Source: Gorillibacterium timonense
GTDB taxonomy: Bacteria; Bacillota; Bacilli; Paenibacillales; NBRC-103111
Assembly (NCBI RefSeq): GCF_001457415.1
Contig: NZ_LN881724.1
Span: forward strand, 248,001-312,000
Direction: 5' to 3'
Length of the DNA: 64,000 nucleotides
Shown here: positions 27,878-37,288 of the stretch, one piece after another
Numbering within the stretch: position 1 is the stretch's first letter
Layout of the letters: the number at the start of each line of letters is the position of its first letter
Position numbers and translations under genes: made by a program
The notes under the pieces: generated by a model
Databases searched by the model: none
Seen by the model: only the letters and a program-made list of their open reading frames with translations
Told to the model about the DNA's origin: nothing

Positions 27878-28414
27878 ATGAGCGAATGCACCATAGCCCA
27901 ACAATTGTGGCAGCGAATCTTTGAAAAAGGAAGCCTGGAACATCCTGACTTTCGAGAAAAGCTCTATGTGCAGCCCGGTGCTACGAAGGAAGAGCTGGAG
28001 GAGCTGGAGAACCATCTGGCGGTGGAACTTCCCGGAGAGCTAAAAGACTTCTACAGCGTTCATAATGGACAAGTGTGGGATCTGGGCAGCACATGCTTTC
28101 TCCGTAACTTGACGCTTTCTCCCATTGAACAAATAGTGGAAGATTGGGAGTTTTTAAATGAGGAGTTTGACCCGGATGACATGGAGGTCGAGAAGATTGC
28201 TCCGCAGGTGAAGCCTCTTCTGTGGAATCCCAAGTGGGTTCCGATCGCCAGCAATGGGGGAGGGGACCACCTCTGCATTGATACGGATCCGGCCGAATCC
28301 GGCAAGTTTGGGCAGGTGCTTATGTTCTATCATGACTGGGGGTATCGGGTACCGGAAGCCTCCGGCTTGTTTGAATTTGTGGAGCTGTGCCTGAAGGAAG
28401 AGGACGAATCCTAA
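27878..28414 (+). CDS. SMI1/KNR4 family protein
   Basis: A 178-residue acidic soluble protein; ATG 27878 follows AAAGGAG at good spacing. The family hallmarks are present: GATKEELEELENHLAVELPGELKDFYSVHNGQ (~30-62), WVPIASNGGGDHLCIDTDP and the C-terminal FEFVELCL helix. SMI1/KNR4 (SUKH) proteins often serve as immunity proteins against polymorphic toxins, but stand-alone members with housekeeping roles are also common. No toxin gene is next to it here, so the role stays open. Confidence 0.9.
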   Translation: MSECTIAQQLWQRIFEKGSLEHPDFREKLYVQPGATKEELEELENHLAVELPGELKDFYSVHNGQVWDLGSTCFLRNLTLSPIEQIVEDWEFLNEEFDPDDMEVEKIAPQVKPLLWNPKWVPIASNGGGDHLCIDTDPAESGKFGQVLMFYHDWGYRVPEASGLFEFVELCLKEEDES

Positions 28415-28430
28415 CCAACTAATCAACGCA

Positions 28431-28469
28431 AAAACACCCGAGCGGGAGAAATCCGCTCGGGTGTTTCCT
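28431..28469. terminator. Bidirectional terminator between SMI1/KNR4 gene and cellobiose phosphorylase
   Basis: AAACACCCGAGCGG pairs with CCGCTCGGGTGTTT; A-rich on one side and T-rich on the other. Confidence 0.85.
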
Positions 28470-28479
28470 TTGAATCCGA

Positions 28480-30915
28480 TTAGCCGAGAACCACTTCGAC
28501 TTCGTGCGTCTTGCCGTCGCCGACAACCGGGATTACTTGGCCGGTGATTTCTTGGCCGTCCAGGGTCAGCTTGGCCACGCCCTTCGAGACATGGTTCGGG
28601 TTCGTAATCTTGATGCGGTACGTGTCTCCGCGGAAGACGCGGGTGATCGTGTAGCCGTCCCATGCCTTCGGAATGCAAGGATCCACCTTCAGCCCGTCGA
28701 AGTCCGGCTTGATGCCGAGGATCGCTTGGGTGATGGCGACGAAGTTCCAGGAAGCCGTACCGGTCAGCCAGGAGTTCTTGGCTTCCCCGTGGCGGACGGC
28801 GTCGCGGCCTGCGATCATTTGCGAGTAGACGTACGGTTCCATGCGGTGCAGGTCGCTGATGTCTTCGCGGTAAGCCGGAGCAATGCGGCTGTACACCTCG
28901 AACGCGCGGTCGCCGCGGCCGATTTCGGCTTCAGCGATCATGATCCACGGGTTGTTGTGGCAGAAGATCCCGGCGTTTTCCTTGTAGCCCGGCGGGTAGG
29001 AAGAGATTTCGCCCAGGTTGATGTAGTACTTGGAGTAAGGCGGCTGCTGCAGCACGATGCCGTGCTTCGTTTCCAACTTCTCGATAACGGAGTCGAGGGC
29101 CTTCTCGGCATCGCCGGATTCTACCCCGATGCCCGCCATGACGCACATGCCTTGCGGCTCGATGAAGATCTGGCCTTCGGCGCATTCCTTCGAACCGATC
29201 TTGTCGCCGAAGTGGTCATACGCGCGGAGGAACCAGTCTCCGTCGAAGCCATGCTTCATCGTCGTTTCCTTCATGCCTTGGATGAGGGCTTCGGCTTCGG
29301 CCGCTTCCTTTTCCAGGCCGCGACGGCGGCAGATTTCCACATAGTCCGGACCTACGAAGACGAACAGACCAGCGATAAAGACGGATTCCGCAACTTTGCC
29401 TTCGATGTTCTCCGTCGTTTGGAACGATTCGCCCGGCGTGTTGGAGAAGCAGTTCAGGTTGAGGCAGTCGTTCCAGTCGGCGCGGCCGATGAGCGGCAGC
29501 CCGTGCGGACCGAGGTTGTTCGGAACGTGGTAGAAGGAGCGCTTCAAGTGCTCGAACAGCGTGGCGGAGTTGTTCGTGTCGTTATCGAACGGAACGTCTT
29601 CATCCAGAATGCTGAAGTCGCCAGTTTCCTTCACGTAAGCTGCCGTACCGCTGATCAGCCACAACGGGTCATCGTTGAAGCCGATGCCGACTTCGGTGTT
29701 CCCACGCTTGGTGAGCGGTTGGTATTGGTGATAAGCGCTGCCGTCATCGAATTGCGTGGAGGCAATATCGATAATCCGTTCGCGGGCGCGCCCCGGAATC
29801 TGATGCACGAAGCCGAGCAAGTCTTGGTTGGAGTCGCGGAAGCCCATGCCGCGGCCGATGCCGGATTCGAAGTAGGAAGCCGAACGGGACATGTTGAATG
29901 TAACCATACATTGATACGGGTTCCAGATGTTGACCATGCGGCCGAGCTTCTCGTCGCCTGTCTCGATCATGTACTTGGACAGCAGGTTGTTCCAGTAAGC
30001 GGCGAGCTCAGCCAGGGAAGCATCGACTTGAGCCGGTTCGGCAAACTTGGCGATCATGGCTTCAGCGCGGGTCTTATTGATGACGTCGAGCGCTTCCCAT
30101 TTCTCTTCCTGCGGGTTTTCCACATAGCCGAGAACGAAGACGAGGGTTTGCTCTTCGCCTGGTGCGAGGTCGAGCTTCAGGTGGTGCGAAGCGATCGGGG
30201 ACCAGCCGCTTGCTACGGAGTTCGAAGGTTCGCCCTTGGCCACGACCTGCGGGTTATCCAGACCGTTGTAGAGGCCGAGGAAGGATTCGCGGTCGGTGTC
30301 GAAGCCGTCGATGGCACGGTTGACGGAGAAGAAGGAATAGTGGTCGCGGCGCTCGCGGTATTCGGTTTTGTGGTAGATGACGGAGTCCTTAAGTTCCACT
30401 TCGCCGATGCTCAGGTTGCGTTGGAAGTTCGTCATGTCATCTTGCGCATTCCACAGACAAAACTCCACGAACGAGAACAGCTTCACGCTCTTCTTCTTGT
30501 CGGAGGTGTTCTTCACGGTAACTTTGTAGACTTCACCGTTGTAGTTGAGCGGAATGAAGGCGAGCTGGTTGACGCGGACGCCATTCCGTTCGCCCGTGAT
30601 GGAGGTATAGCCAAGGCCGTGGCGGCACTCGTAGAAGTCGAGGTCGCGCTTCACCGGCATCCAGCCCGGGGTCCAGAAGTCGCCTTCGTCATGAACGTAG
30701 AAATAGCGGCCTCCGTTGTCTACCGGGATGTTGTTGTAGCGGTAGCGGGTGAGGCGGCGCATCCGAGCGTCGCGATAGAAGCAGTAGCCACCGGACGTAT
30801 TGGAGATCAGTCCGAAAAAGTTTTCGTTGCCCAAGTAGTTGATCCAGGGATAAGGCGTTTGCGGGGTTGTGATGACATATTCCTTGCGGGCGTCATCAAA
30901 ATGTCCGAATTTCAA
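28480..30915 (-). CDS. cbp: Cellobiose phosphorylase (GH94)
   Basis: An 811-residue cytoplasmic enzyme, the same length as the clostridial cellobiose phosphorylase it closely resembles from memory ([17 protein letters not shown] at the N-terminus, [26 protein letters not shown] near the end). It splits cellobiose with phosphate to glucose-1-phosphate and glucose. The likely catalytic acid is Asp in [10 protein letters not shown] (~480). The TTG start at 30915 is chosen over TTG 30924 because AGGAG lies 9 nt upstream of the former and directly abuts the latter. It is probably controlled by the LacI protein encoded upstream, through the operator at 30956. Confidence 0.95.
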   Translation of the reverse strand: MKFGHFDDARKEYVITTPQTPYPWINYLGNENFFGLISNTSGGYCFYRDARMRRLTRYRYNNIPVDNGGRYFYVHDEGDFWTPGWMPVKRDLDFYECRHGLGYTSITGERNGVRVNQLAFIPLNYNGEVYKVTVKNTSDKKKSVKLFSFVEFCLWNAQDDMTNFQRNLSIGEVELKDSVIYHKTEYRERRDHYSFFSVNRAIDGFDTDRESFLGLYNGLDNPQVVAKGEPSNSVASGWSPIASHHLKLDLAPGEEQTLVFVLGYVENPQEEKWEALDVINKTRAEAMIAKFAEPAQVDASLAELAAYWNNLLSKYMIETGDEKLGRMVNIWNPYQCMVTFNMSRSASYFESGIGRGMGFRDSNQDLLGFVHQIPGRARERIIDIASTQFDDGSAYHQYQPLTKRGNTEVGIGFNDDPLWLISGTAAYVKETGDFSILDEDVPFDNDTNNSATLFEHLKRSFYHVPNNLGPHGLPLIGRADWNDCLNLNCFSNTPGESFQTTENIEGKVAESVFIAGLFVFVGPDYVEICRRRGLEKEAAEAEALIQGMKETTMKHGFDGDWFLRAYDHFGDKIGSKECAEGQIFIEPQGMCVMAGIGVESGDAEKALDSVIEKLETKHGIVLQQPPYSKYYINLGEISSYPPGYKENAGIFCHNNPWIMIAEAEIGRGDRAFEVYSRIAPAYREDISDLHRMEPYVYSQMIAGRDAVRHGEAKNSWLTGTASWNFVAITQAILGIKPDFDGLKVDPCIPKAWDGYTITRVFRGDTYRIKITNPNHVSKGVAKLTLDGQEITGQVIPVVGDGKTHEVEVVLG

Positions 30916-30955
30916 CGAATCCAACTCCTCTCATAATGAAAAGCATAAGCCCATG

Positions 30956-30973
30956 TATAAACGCGCGTTCACA
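30956..30973. promoter_or_regulatory. Predicted LacI-type operator of the cellobiose phosphorylase gene
   Basis: TATAAACGCGCGTTCACA is a near-palindrome about 40 nt before the cbp start. The same 18-mer with two changes occurs ahead of the lacI gene (32127-32144). Presence at both promoters is the evidence. Confidence 0.75.
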
Positions 30974-31054
30974 ACGCGTCAAATGAACCCCGAATGGGGG
31001 CATTTGCGGGAAATAGTGAGCCGATGAACGGCTGGGGGCGAATAGGTCCCGGGA

Positions 31055-32113
31055 TCAGCGGCCGTTCGGCGCGTCGCTGCAGGACTCGCGGACGACGAGC
31101 TCGGTTGGGAAGCTCACTGCGCTGAAGGCGGAATTCGGCTTGCGGCACATGGTCACGATGGTCTCCGCCGCTGTCCGCGACATATCCGCGATGGGCACCC
31201 GGACCGACGTGAGCGCCGGGGTGAGCCGCGATGCGATCTGCGAGTCGTCAAATCCGATAAGCGAGACGTCCTCGGGGACCCGGAGGCCGAATTCGCGGAA
31301 GGCGTCAAGTGCGCCGAGCGCCATCTCGTCGTTGGCTGCGAAGAAGGCGCTGGGCCTGGCTCCACTTGCGAGAAAGGCGGAGATGGCCTCGTAGGAGGGC
31401 TTGCGCCGAAAATCTCCGTCGATGACGAGCTCTTCCCGGTACGGGATGCCGTGCTCCTTCAGGGTGTTCTCGTAGGCACGGAACCGCTCCCGGCCGGAAT
31501 GCGTATTGAGCCTGCCGCTGATAAAGGCGATGTCGCGGTGGCCGAGTCCGATCAGATGCCGGACCGCCTCGCAGCTTCCGGCGTAGTCCTTGGAGTTGAT
31601 CACGGAGACGGTGTTGCTGTCCATGTGATGCAAGGCAAGCTCTGCGGGATCGTAATCGATCAGAACGAGCGGCTCACCGAGCTGCGCGATACTGCGGATT
31701 TCCTCAAGATTCTTCTGTGTGCCGACGATAACTCCACCGTCGATCCGCTTCTGGGAAAAGGCTTGGCGGATCTTCTGAAAATCTTCTTCGGAGTACACGG
31801 TATGAATCAACACATAGTAACCGAGTGCATTGGCTGTATCGACCAAGGCGTCTACGAACGGGGCAAAGTAACTGTTCTGGTAGATCCGGTTGCTTCGCGT
31901 CTGTTCGGCAGTGCTGATGACAAAGAGGCCGATGGTGTCGGTGCCCTTGCCCGCTAGAACCCGGGCATTGGTGTTCGGTTCGTAATGATGCTCCTCGATC
32001 ACCTTCATGACCTTCCGCCGCGTCTCCTCCGGTACGTTGGGGTACTGGTTGATAACGCGGGAAACGGTGCTGCGGGATACTCCCGCGAGCTTGGCAATGT
32101 CTTCGCTGCGCAT
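31055..32113 (-). CDS. LacI-family transcriptional regulator
   Basis: A 352-residue repressor. The start is ATG 32113 (MRSEDIAKLAGVSRSTVSRV), not the longer frame, because the helix-turn-helix begins there and GAGGAG precedes it. N-terminal HTH (~4-24), hinge, then a periplasmic-binding-protein-like sugar domain ending FPTELVVRESC. Located directly upstream of cbp on the same strand with a 139-bp gap. It likely represses cbp and itself in the absence of a cellodextrin-type inducer; ligand identity is inference. Confidence 0.93.
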   Translation of the reverse strand: MRSEDIAKLAGVSRSTVSRVINQYPNVPEETRRKVMKVIEEHHYEPNTNARVLAGKGTDTIGLFVISTAEQTRSNRIYQNSYFAPFVDALVDTANALGYYVLIHTVYSEEDFQKIRQAFSQKRIDGGVIVGTQKNLEEIRSIAQLGEPLVLIDYDPAELALHHMDSNTVSVINSKDYAGSCEAVRHLIGLGHRDIAFISGRLNTHSGRERFRAYENTLKEHGIPYREELVIDGDFRRKPSYEAISAFLASGARPSAFFAANDEMALGALDAFREFGLRVPEDVSLIGFDDSQIASRLTPALTSVRVPIADMSRTAAETIVTMCRKPNSAFSAVSFPTELVVRESCSDAPNGR

Positions 32114-32126
32114 AGTGGACTCCTCT

Positions 32127-32144
32127 TGTAAACGCGTGTTCACA
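32127..32144. promoter_or_regulatory. Predicted LacI-type operator (autoregulation)
   Basis: TGTAAACGCGTGTTCACA lies 14 nt before the lacI start and matches 16 of 18 positions with the site at 30956. Confidence 0.75.
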
Positions 32145-32301
32145 CTTATTGTAGTGCATGGGAGCCCAATTGGCAATGGGAAAAGAAAGCGCCAACAAAC
32201 CAGAGCTTCGCCGCATCGCCTCGTTCCGAGAGAAGTGGGCGGCGAATGTGGTATAATCGGGTTCAAGCTCGGCATTTTTTCGGACAAAGGAGTTCCTTCA
32301 A

Positions 32302-33441
32302 GTGAAACTGCGCATGGTTGGATTGGCTTTGCTCGCTTTGTGCGTGTATGCGGGACTTACCTATTATATTGGCTGGAACGGGCTTGTCTTACTCGATGCC
32401 GTGGGGATAACGGTGAACGGCTGGGCTTACTGGATCGCGCTAGCCGTTATTAGCATCTCCTATGTGATCGGAAGAATGCCTTTTTGGCAGGGTAGGGTTA
32501 CCCGGTTTCTTAAAGTGGTCGGGTCGTATTATTTCGGCATCCTGGAGTATTTGCTGATTTTGCTTCCCATCGCCGATCTGCTCGCGTACTTGCTCGTAGA
32601 GGCCGGGTTCGATACGACAAAGTCGATTACGCTTCTCGGCTTGGCCGTTCTGCTTGTTCTGGCCTTCATTCTGGCCTACGGCTCTTGGAACGCGTGGTCT
32701 CCGGTCGTTCGCACGTACGATCTTGAAGTGGACAAACGGGCCGGGGATCGAGAACAGCTCAAGGTTGTCATGGCGTCCGATATCCACCTGGGCAACATCG
32801 TCGGCAACCGCCATCTCGGGCGGATGGTGAGCCGGATGAATGAGCTTAAGCCGGATGTGGTGCTGCTGCCAGGAGACGTGATCGACGAAGACATTGAACC
32901 GTTCATCCGCAATCGAATGGACGAGACCCTCCAGAGGCTGAAGACGACGCTCGGAACATACGCGGTTCTGGGGAACCACGAGTATTACGGCGGACATATC
33001 GAGGAATACGTCAAGCGCATGAATGAAATCGGGATTCCGGTGCTGCGGGACGAAGCCGTCCTCGTCGATCGTTCGTTCTATGTTGTCGGACGCAAGGATA
33101 AGACCGCTGAAACGATGGAGTCCGAGGGGAGGCTGCCCGTATCGGAGCTCCTGGCAGGGCTTGACGCGAAGCGTCCAGTCCTGCTCATGGACCATCAGCC
33201 TTACCGCTTCGAGGCGGCGGCTCAAGCGGGGGCGGATGTTCTGCTGTGCGGGCATACCCACCGCGGGCAGTTCGCTCCAAACCACTGGGTGACGAAGCGG
33301 TTGTTCGAGCTGGACTGGGGCTATATGCAGAAGGACAAAATGCATGTGGTAGTCTCGTCCGGGTTTGGTACTTGGGGGCCAGCGATCCGGCTGGCCAGCC
33401 GCTCGGAGATCATCGAGCTGAATATCCGCTTTAAGCCGTAA
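32302..33441 (+). CDS. Membrane-anchored metallophosphoesterase (YkuE-like)
   Basis: A 379-residue protein starting at GTG with GGAG about 9 nt upstream. Four hydrophobic segments occupy ~5-135, then a calcineurin-like domain facing one side of the membrane with SDIHLGN (~158), PGDVIDE (~190), GNHEYYGGH (~222) and CGHTHRGQ (~316). Such proteins resemble UDP-2,3-diacylglucosamine hydrolases and lipid phosphoesterases; the actual substrate here is unknown. Monocistronic, closed by the hairpin at 33445. Confidence 0.9.
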   Translation: MKLRMVGLALLALCVYAGLTYYIGWNGLVLLDAVGITVNGWAYWIALAVISISYVIGRMPFWQGRVTRFLKVVGSYYFGILEYLLILLPIADLLAYLLVEAGFDTTKSITLLGLAVLLVLAFILAYGSWNAWSPVVRTYDLEVDKRAGDREQLKVVMASDIHLGNIVGNRHLGRMVSRMNELKPDVVLLPGDVIDEDIEPFIRNRMDETLQRLKTTLGTYAVLGNHEYYGGHIEEYVKRMNEIGIPVLRDEAVLVDRSFYVVGRKDKTAETMESEGRLPVSELLAGLDAKRPVLLMDHQPYRFEAAAQAGADVLLCGHTHRGQFAPNHWVTKRLFELDWGYMQKDKMHVVVSSGFGTWGPAIRLASRSEIIELNIRFKP

Positions 33442-33444
33442 TCG

Positions 33445-33484
33445 AGCTTCCGGTTCTCCCACGAGGAGAGCCGGGAGCTTTTTT
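33445..33484 (+). terminator. Intrinsic terminator
   Basis: AGCTTCCGGTTCTCC pairs with GGAGAGCCGGGAGCT, followed by TTTTTT. Confidence 0.85.
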
Positions 33485-33602
33485 AACGGTTCATTCGGCG
33501 AAAGGAAGCCGTCACGTTCCTGAGAGAGACGAAGCCGCTCGGAGGAGGCGGTGAGAACTCAGGCTGAGAATTCAGGCGGAGAAAACACATTGACGAATCT
33601 AA

Positions 33603-33621
33603 TTGATAACGATTATCATTG
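33603..33621. promoter_or_regulatory. Fur box
   Basis: TTGATAACGATTATCATTG is close to the classic 19-bp Fur inverted repeat (GATAATGATTATCATTATC type). It lies about 120 bp upstream of a ferric-siderophore ATPase, so iron repression of the two iron genes is expected. Confidence 0.85.
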
Positions 33622-33739
33622 AGAACAAAGATGAAGATCGGATGAAGAGCCGTTTATCGATATGGATGACGGGATTAAAGGCCGATAGAAGCTGCCGGTG
33701 ATCCAGGCCGGAGATAAGAAGACAGATGGAGGGAACCCG

Positions 33740-34672
33740 ATGAATACCTTGGAGACAAAAGCGCTCGACATCGCGTATGCGGATCGGCTGATCGTGGAAG
33801 GATTGAATCTCTCGATACCCGAAGGAAAAATAACGGCTTTGGTCGGAGCCAATGGGTCAGGCAAATCAACCCTGCTCAAGACGATGGCTCGGATCTTAAA
33901 GCCGTTGAGAGGCGGAGTCTACTTAGATGGGAAGTCGATCCATTCCCAATCGACCGTAGAGGTCGCCCGCCAGCTGGCGATTTTGCCGCAAAATCCGGTT
34001 GCGCCTGAGGGGCTTACCGTCAGCGAACTGGTATCCTTCGGCCGATTCCCCCATCAGCGCGGCTTCGGTACCTTGACCAAGAAGGATACCGACGCGATTC
34101 GCTGGGCGCTCGACGTCACCGGAATGGCTGATTTTGCCGTTCGCGCCTTAGACGAATTGTCCGGCGGTCAGCGGCAGCGCGCCTGGATTGCGATGGCGAT
34201 TGCCCAGGAGACGGATATTCTGTTCCTGGACGAGCCGACCACGTATCTGGATATGGCTCATCAGCTAGAGGTGTTGAAGCTGCTGCAAAAGCTGAACGAG
34301 GAAGAGGGGCGCACTGTCGTCATGGTCGTCCACGACCTCAATCATGCCACCCGTTATGCGCAGCATATGGTGGCGATACGGCAAGGGAAGGTGATTGCCG
34401 AGGGAACGCCTACTGAAGTGGTAACCCGAGATGTGCTGCGCAAGGTATTCGGCATAGAAGCGGATCTCGTAGCGGACCCGCGTACGGGAGTGCCGCTCTG
34501 CCTGCCGTATGAATTGGTGGGCAACGATGACGGAAGCGGCATAGGGCAGAGCGACAATCGCGATTCACATGCCGCGCCGGGGACGGATTCTCGGAGCTTG
34601 TCCGCTCGTAACCGCGAATCACTTGCCGATAAGGATACGGCTGAGGGGGGATTGGCATCGATACGGAAATAA
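33740..34672 (+). CDS. Iron-siderophore ABC transporter ATP-binding protein
   Basis: A 310-residue ATPase of the FepC/FecE/FhuC group powering ferric-siderophore uptake. Walker [10 protein letters not shown] (~36), Q-loop LPQNPV, signature [10 protein letters not shown] (~138), Walker [14 protein letters not shown] (~158), and H-loop [11 protein letters not shown] 33740 follows GGAGGG. The family normally ends near 'PYELV' (~265); the extra ~45 residues here are hydrophilic, Ser/Asp/Arg-rich and linker-like, and overlap the following FhuF-like frame. No permease or binding-protein gene is adjacent, so it must serve components encoded elsewhere. Confidence 0.93.
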   Translation: MNTLETKALDIAYADRLIVEGLNLSIPEGKITALVGANGSGKSTLLKTMARILKPLRGGVYLDGKSIHSQSTVEVARQLAILPQNPVAPEGLTVSELVSFGRFPHQRGFGTLTKKDTDAIRWALDVTGMADFAVRALDELSGGQRQRAWIAMAIAQETDILFLDEPTTYLDMAHQLEVLKLLQKLNEEEGRTVVMVVHDLNHATRYAQHMVAIRQGKVIAEGTPTEVVTRDVLRKVFGIEADLVADPRTGVPLCLPYELVGNDDGSGIGQSDNRDSHAAPGTDSRSLSARNRESLADKDTAEGGLASIRK

Positions 34673-35463
34673 TCCGATCGTCGCTCGCCGCCAAGTATGG
34701 CGTTATTCGCGAAGATCTGCCCTCGGGCTTCTATCGTGCATCCTTTGAGGGGCTAACGCATCCGGATGAGGCTGCTGCATTCACGCAAGCCTTCGCTCCG
34801 CGCATCAAGGCTCTCTCGCTGGATGTCACCGGAACCTATTTCGCTTCCTGGCTGTCTCGCTTGTGCGGAGCGTTTCAGGAGGCGCTTGGCCTATATTCCT
34901 GTTTGTTGGTTTTGCGGCAAGAGCTTATTTCTCTGCAGATGGGAGAAAGCGGCGAATGGTTCGAGCTTGCCTTTGTCATCGGGGAAGCCGACTTGCTGCC
35001 TTTGCCGGAAGGGGAAGAGCGGAATCGAGCCGTTCGACTAGCGATGGACTCGTTCTATGGTGAGATCATCCGTCCGGTGCTGGAGGCAGTTGCCGCCGCA
35101 GCAGGTGTTCCCGCCCGGACGCTCTGGGCAACTCTTGCGACCAACCTGAAGTATGCACAAGACCGCTTGGACGAACAAGAGCTGCCAAGCCTGCTTCGTA
35201 ATAATTTTGCTCGTGATTTCGCCTATCTGATGAAGGAAATGCCCGGGACCGTGACTGGTACGGGGGAGCGAAATCCGTTCGATGTTCGGTTTCGTTACGC
35301 GGATAGCCCTTATGAGCCGGGAAAAAAAGTCCTTATCCGCGCAACGTGCTGTCTGGCATACAAGACGGATACGGAGTACGGCTACTGCTATAACTGCCCG
35401 AAGCTGAGTCAGGCGGAACGCGCAGAGCACTATCGTAAAATTCGTGCAAAAGCCCATGCATAG
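34651..35463 (+). CDS. FhuF-like ferric-siderophore reductase, start codon unclear
   Basis: The C-terminus has [17 protein letters not shown], the CC-x10-C-x2-C pattern of the FhuF [2Fe-2S] domain that reduces siderophore-bound iron in the cytoplasm. Protein-like sequence ([20 protein letters not shown]...) extends well upstream of the first ordinary start (TTG 34861), back to an in-frame TGA at 34642. Only ATT 34651, ATC 34657 and similar codons are available there. The gene overlaps the ATPase gene in the -1 frame just after a run of six G (34645-34650), so coupled initiation, a -1 slip making a fusion, or an indel are all possible. The Fur box upstream of the pair predicts iron control. 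Confidence 0.75.
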   Translation: MGIDTEIIRSSLAAKYGVIREDLPSGFYRASFEGLTHPDEAAAFTQAFAPRIKALSLDVTGTYFASWLSRLCGAFQEALGLYSCLLVLRQELISLQMGESGEWFELAFVIGEADLLPLPEGEERNRAVRLAMDSFYGEIIRPVLEAVAAAAGVPARTLWATLATNLKYAQDRLDEQELPSLLRNNFARDFAYLMKEMPGTVTGTGERNPFDVRFRYADSPYEPGKKVLIRATCCLAYKTDTEYGYCYNCPKLSQAERAEHYRKIRAKAHA

Positions 35464-35671
35464 TAACGGGCGATTTACCAATTTCCGATGCAATGCTGAT
35501 GATGCTATACCTAATTAAATTGTCGAATACTTCGATGCATAGATGATGATGTAAAGATGATGTGATTCACTCCGTGATTTATCGAATAATGTGACGAAAA
35601 GATGGCCGAATGATCTTGAAATTAGATTAATCGCATCGAAAAATACGTATGGAAAAGAACGGTTTTAACCG

Positions 35672-35702
35672 TATAATAAGATCATTGTTAAGAATATTGA
35701 CA
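35672..35702 (+). promoter_or_regulatory. nifV promoter -10 and GlnR/TnrA box
   Basis: TATAAT at 35672-35677 is followed by TGTTAAGAATATTGACA (35686-35702), an exact match to the GlnR/TnrA consensus TGTNAN7TNACA. The box would overlap or follow the start of transcription, a placement that usually gives repression. The -35 element is weak. The rest of 35464-35671 shows no gene. Confidence 0.7.
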
Positions 35703-35730
35703 TTATATCGAACGGGAACGGGGATGCGCG

Positions 35731-36861
35731 ATGAAACGGATCGGGTATTGCGATACGACGTTGAGGGACGGGGAACAGGCGGCCGGAGTAGCCTTTACGG
35801 CAGAGGAGAAGAGAAAGATCGCCCAACTGCTGGCTCAGGCCGGAGTTGAACAGATCGAAGTCGGAACCCCGGCTATGGGGCCGGACGAGGAGGCTGCCAT
35901 TCGCAGCATTGTCGAACTCGATCTGCCCGTCGTTGTCTCTACCTGGAATCGGGCGCTTGCCAAAGATATCGACGCTACTCTGCGGACAGGGGCGAAATGG
36001 GCCCATGTCACGCTTCCCGCTTCGGAGCTCCATATCCGCGACAAACTGGGCCTCACGAAGACCGGTGCGCTTTCCCTGATCCGGCGCGCCGCCGAATACG
36101 GCATGAAGCGGGGGCTTCAGGTTTCGGTCGGGCTAGAAGATGCTTCGCGCGCAGACACCTCCTTTTTGGCCGTTGTGATCAATACGCTGTACGAGGACGG
36201 AATTCGCCGTTTCCGATATGCGGATACGGTGTCCGCGCTGAATCCCGTGACGGCCGAGGAACGGATTCGCACGCTGATGGATTCGGTGCCTACCGACGTG
36301 GAACTGGAATTCCACGGCCACAACGACTTTGGCTTGGCGACAGCCAATACGCTCGCCGCATTGTCCGCGGGTGCGGCCATTGCCAGCACGACGATCACCG
36401 GCCTCGGTGAACGAGCGGGGAACGCCGCCATGGAGGAGGTCTCGATGGCTTGGCGCCATCTGTATCAAGGCTGCGACTGGTTGAGGGCAGAATGGTTCCA
36501 GCCTCTGGCTGACTACGTTAGCCAGGCCTCAGGCCGGAAAACCCCGGAAGCGAAGCCGATCGTCGGCAGCATGGTCTATGCGCATGAATCCGGTATCCAT
36601 GTGGACGGTCTGATCAAGAATCGTTCGGTCTACCAATGCTTTGAGCCGGAAGAGCTATGCCGCGAGCATCGTTTCCTGCTCGGCAAGCATTCCGGCCTTC
36701 ATTCCTTGGAGCATGTGCTCAGCCTAGAAGGGCTCGACATGAATCGCGTCGGTGGGATGAACCTGCTGAGTCAAGTGCGCAAGGAAGCCGAGAAGCTCAA
36801 GCGGCCGATCGCCCCGCACGAGGTGGCCGACATGGCCCGCAGGCTGGAAGTGGGGAACTAA
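35731..36861 (+). CDS. nifV: Homocitrate synthase (NifV-type)
   Basis: A 376-residue TIM-barrel enzyme condensing acetyl-CoA and 2-oxoglutarate to homocitrate, the organic ligand of the nitrogenase FeMo cofactor. Seen: CDTTLRDGEQAAGVAF (~7-22), GLEDASRAD, FHGHNDFGLATAN with the metal His pair (~195), NGLGERAGNAA-type motif (here TGLGERAGNAAMEE), and HESGIHVDGL. This motif set fits NifV better than 2-isopropylmalate or citramalate synthase, and the protein lacks the LeuA regulatory domain. No other nif gene is in the window. The GlnR/TnrA box upstream fits nitrogen control. Confidence 0.88.
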   Translation: MKRIGYCDTTLRDGEQAAGVAFTAEEKRKIAQLLAQAGVEQIEVGTPAMGPDEEAAIRSIVELDLPVVVSTWNRALAKDIDATLRTGAKWAHVTLPASELHIRDKLGLTKTGALSLIRRAAEYGMKRGLQVSVGLEDASRADTSFLAVVINTLYEDGIRRFRYADTVSALNPVTAEERIRTLMDSVPTDVELEFHGHNDFGLATANTLAALSAGAAIASTTITGLGERAGNAAMEEVSMAWRHLYQGCDWLRAEWFQPLADYVSQASGRKTPEAKPIVGSMVYAHESGIHVDGLIKNRSVYQCFEPEELCREHRFLLGKHSGLHSLEHVLSLEGLDMNRVGGMNLLSQVRKEAEKLKRPIAPHEVADMARRLEVGN

Positions 36862-36943
36862 TTAATCGATACCCAGCAGAGTCAAACAGATTCAAACCTA
36901 TAGAGAGAAAGATTCAAATCGGATAGGAGAGGAGAGAGACGCC

Positions 36944-37159
36944 GTGGCGCGAAGAGGACAATCGTTCGCAAGCTATTCGCCCGAGATCAAGGCGGAGGCG
37001 GTTCGTCTCCGCATCGAGGAAAAGGCGTCTCTGCGAGAAATTCGTCTGCGGCTGAACATCCGCAGCGATACTCAGATCATCGGCTGGGTGAAGCGGCATG
37101 AGAGCGGCCTCTCCTTCGAGGACGGCCGCGGGCTATGGAGGCGAGCGGAAGAGGCATGA
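36944..37159 (+). CDS. Small helix-turn-helix-like protein
   Basis: 71 residues from GTG with GGAGAGGAGAG upstream. The sequence (YSPEIKAEAVRLRIEEKASLREIRLRLNI, then TQIIGWVKRHESG) resembles the N-terminal HTH of IS3-type OrfA transposases and related stand-alone DNA-binding proteins. There is no OrfB partner and no inverted-repeat end, so I do not call it an insertion sequence. It may be a domesticated remnant. A strong terminator follows. Confidence 0.65.
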   Translation: MARRGQSFASYSPEIKAEAVRLRIEEKASLREIRLRLNIRSDTQIIGWVKRHESGLSFEDGRGLWRRAEEA

Positions 37160-37181
37160 GCGAGCGTTTTCGCACCCTGCT

Positions 37182-37225
37182 AAAAAGGGCTCCAAACGGG
37201 TAGCACCCGGTTTGGAGCCCTTTTC
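37182..37225 (+). terminator. Intrinsic terminator
   Basis: AAAGGGCTCCAAACGGG pairs with CCCGGTTTGGAGCCCTTT and is followed by T residues. Confidence 0.85.
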
Positions 37226-37288
37226 GTTGTTTCAAGCGAGAGCAGCGAATGTTGGGATTGAACGTTCTTCGCCCGCTCTTAGCGGGGA

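Noticed and set aside
27878-28414. Toxin-immunity module around the SMI1/KNR4 gene
   Set aside because: No polymorphic toxin, nuclease tail or second immunity gene is adjacent, so only the family name is given.
24699-28414. CRISPR-linked defence island including the methyltransferase and SMI1/KNR4 genes
   Set aside because: The array lacks cas genes, and the two downstream genes have separate RBS-led units and an inverted-repeat element between them; nothing links them functionally.
28504-30936. 810-codon open frame antisense to cellobiose phosphorylase
   Set aside because: It is a shadow of the GH94 gene; the sequence is low-complexity Val/Asp/Arg-rich with no domain.
36944-37159. Insertion sequence based on the OrfA-like small HTH protein
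   Set aside because: No OrfB, no terminal inverted repeats and no target duplication are visible.
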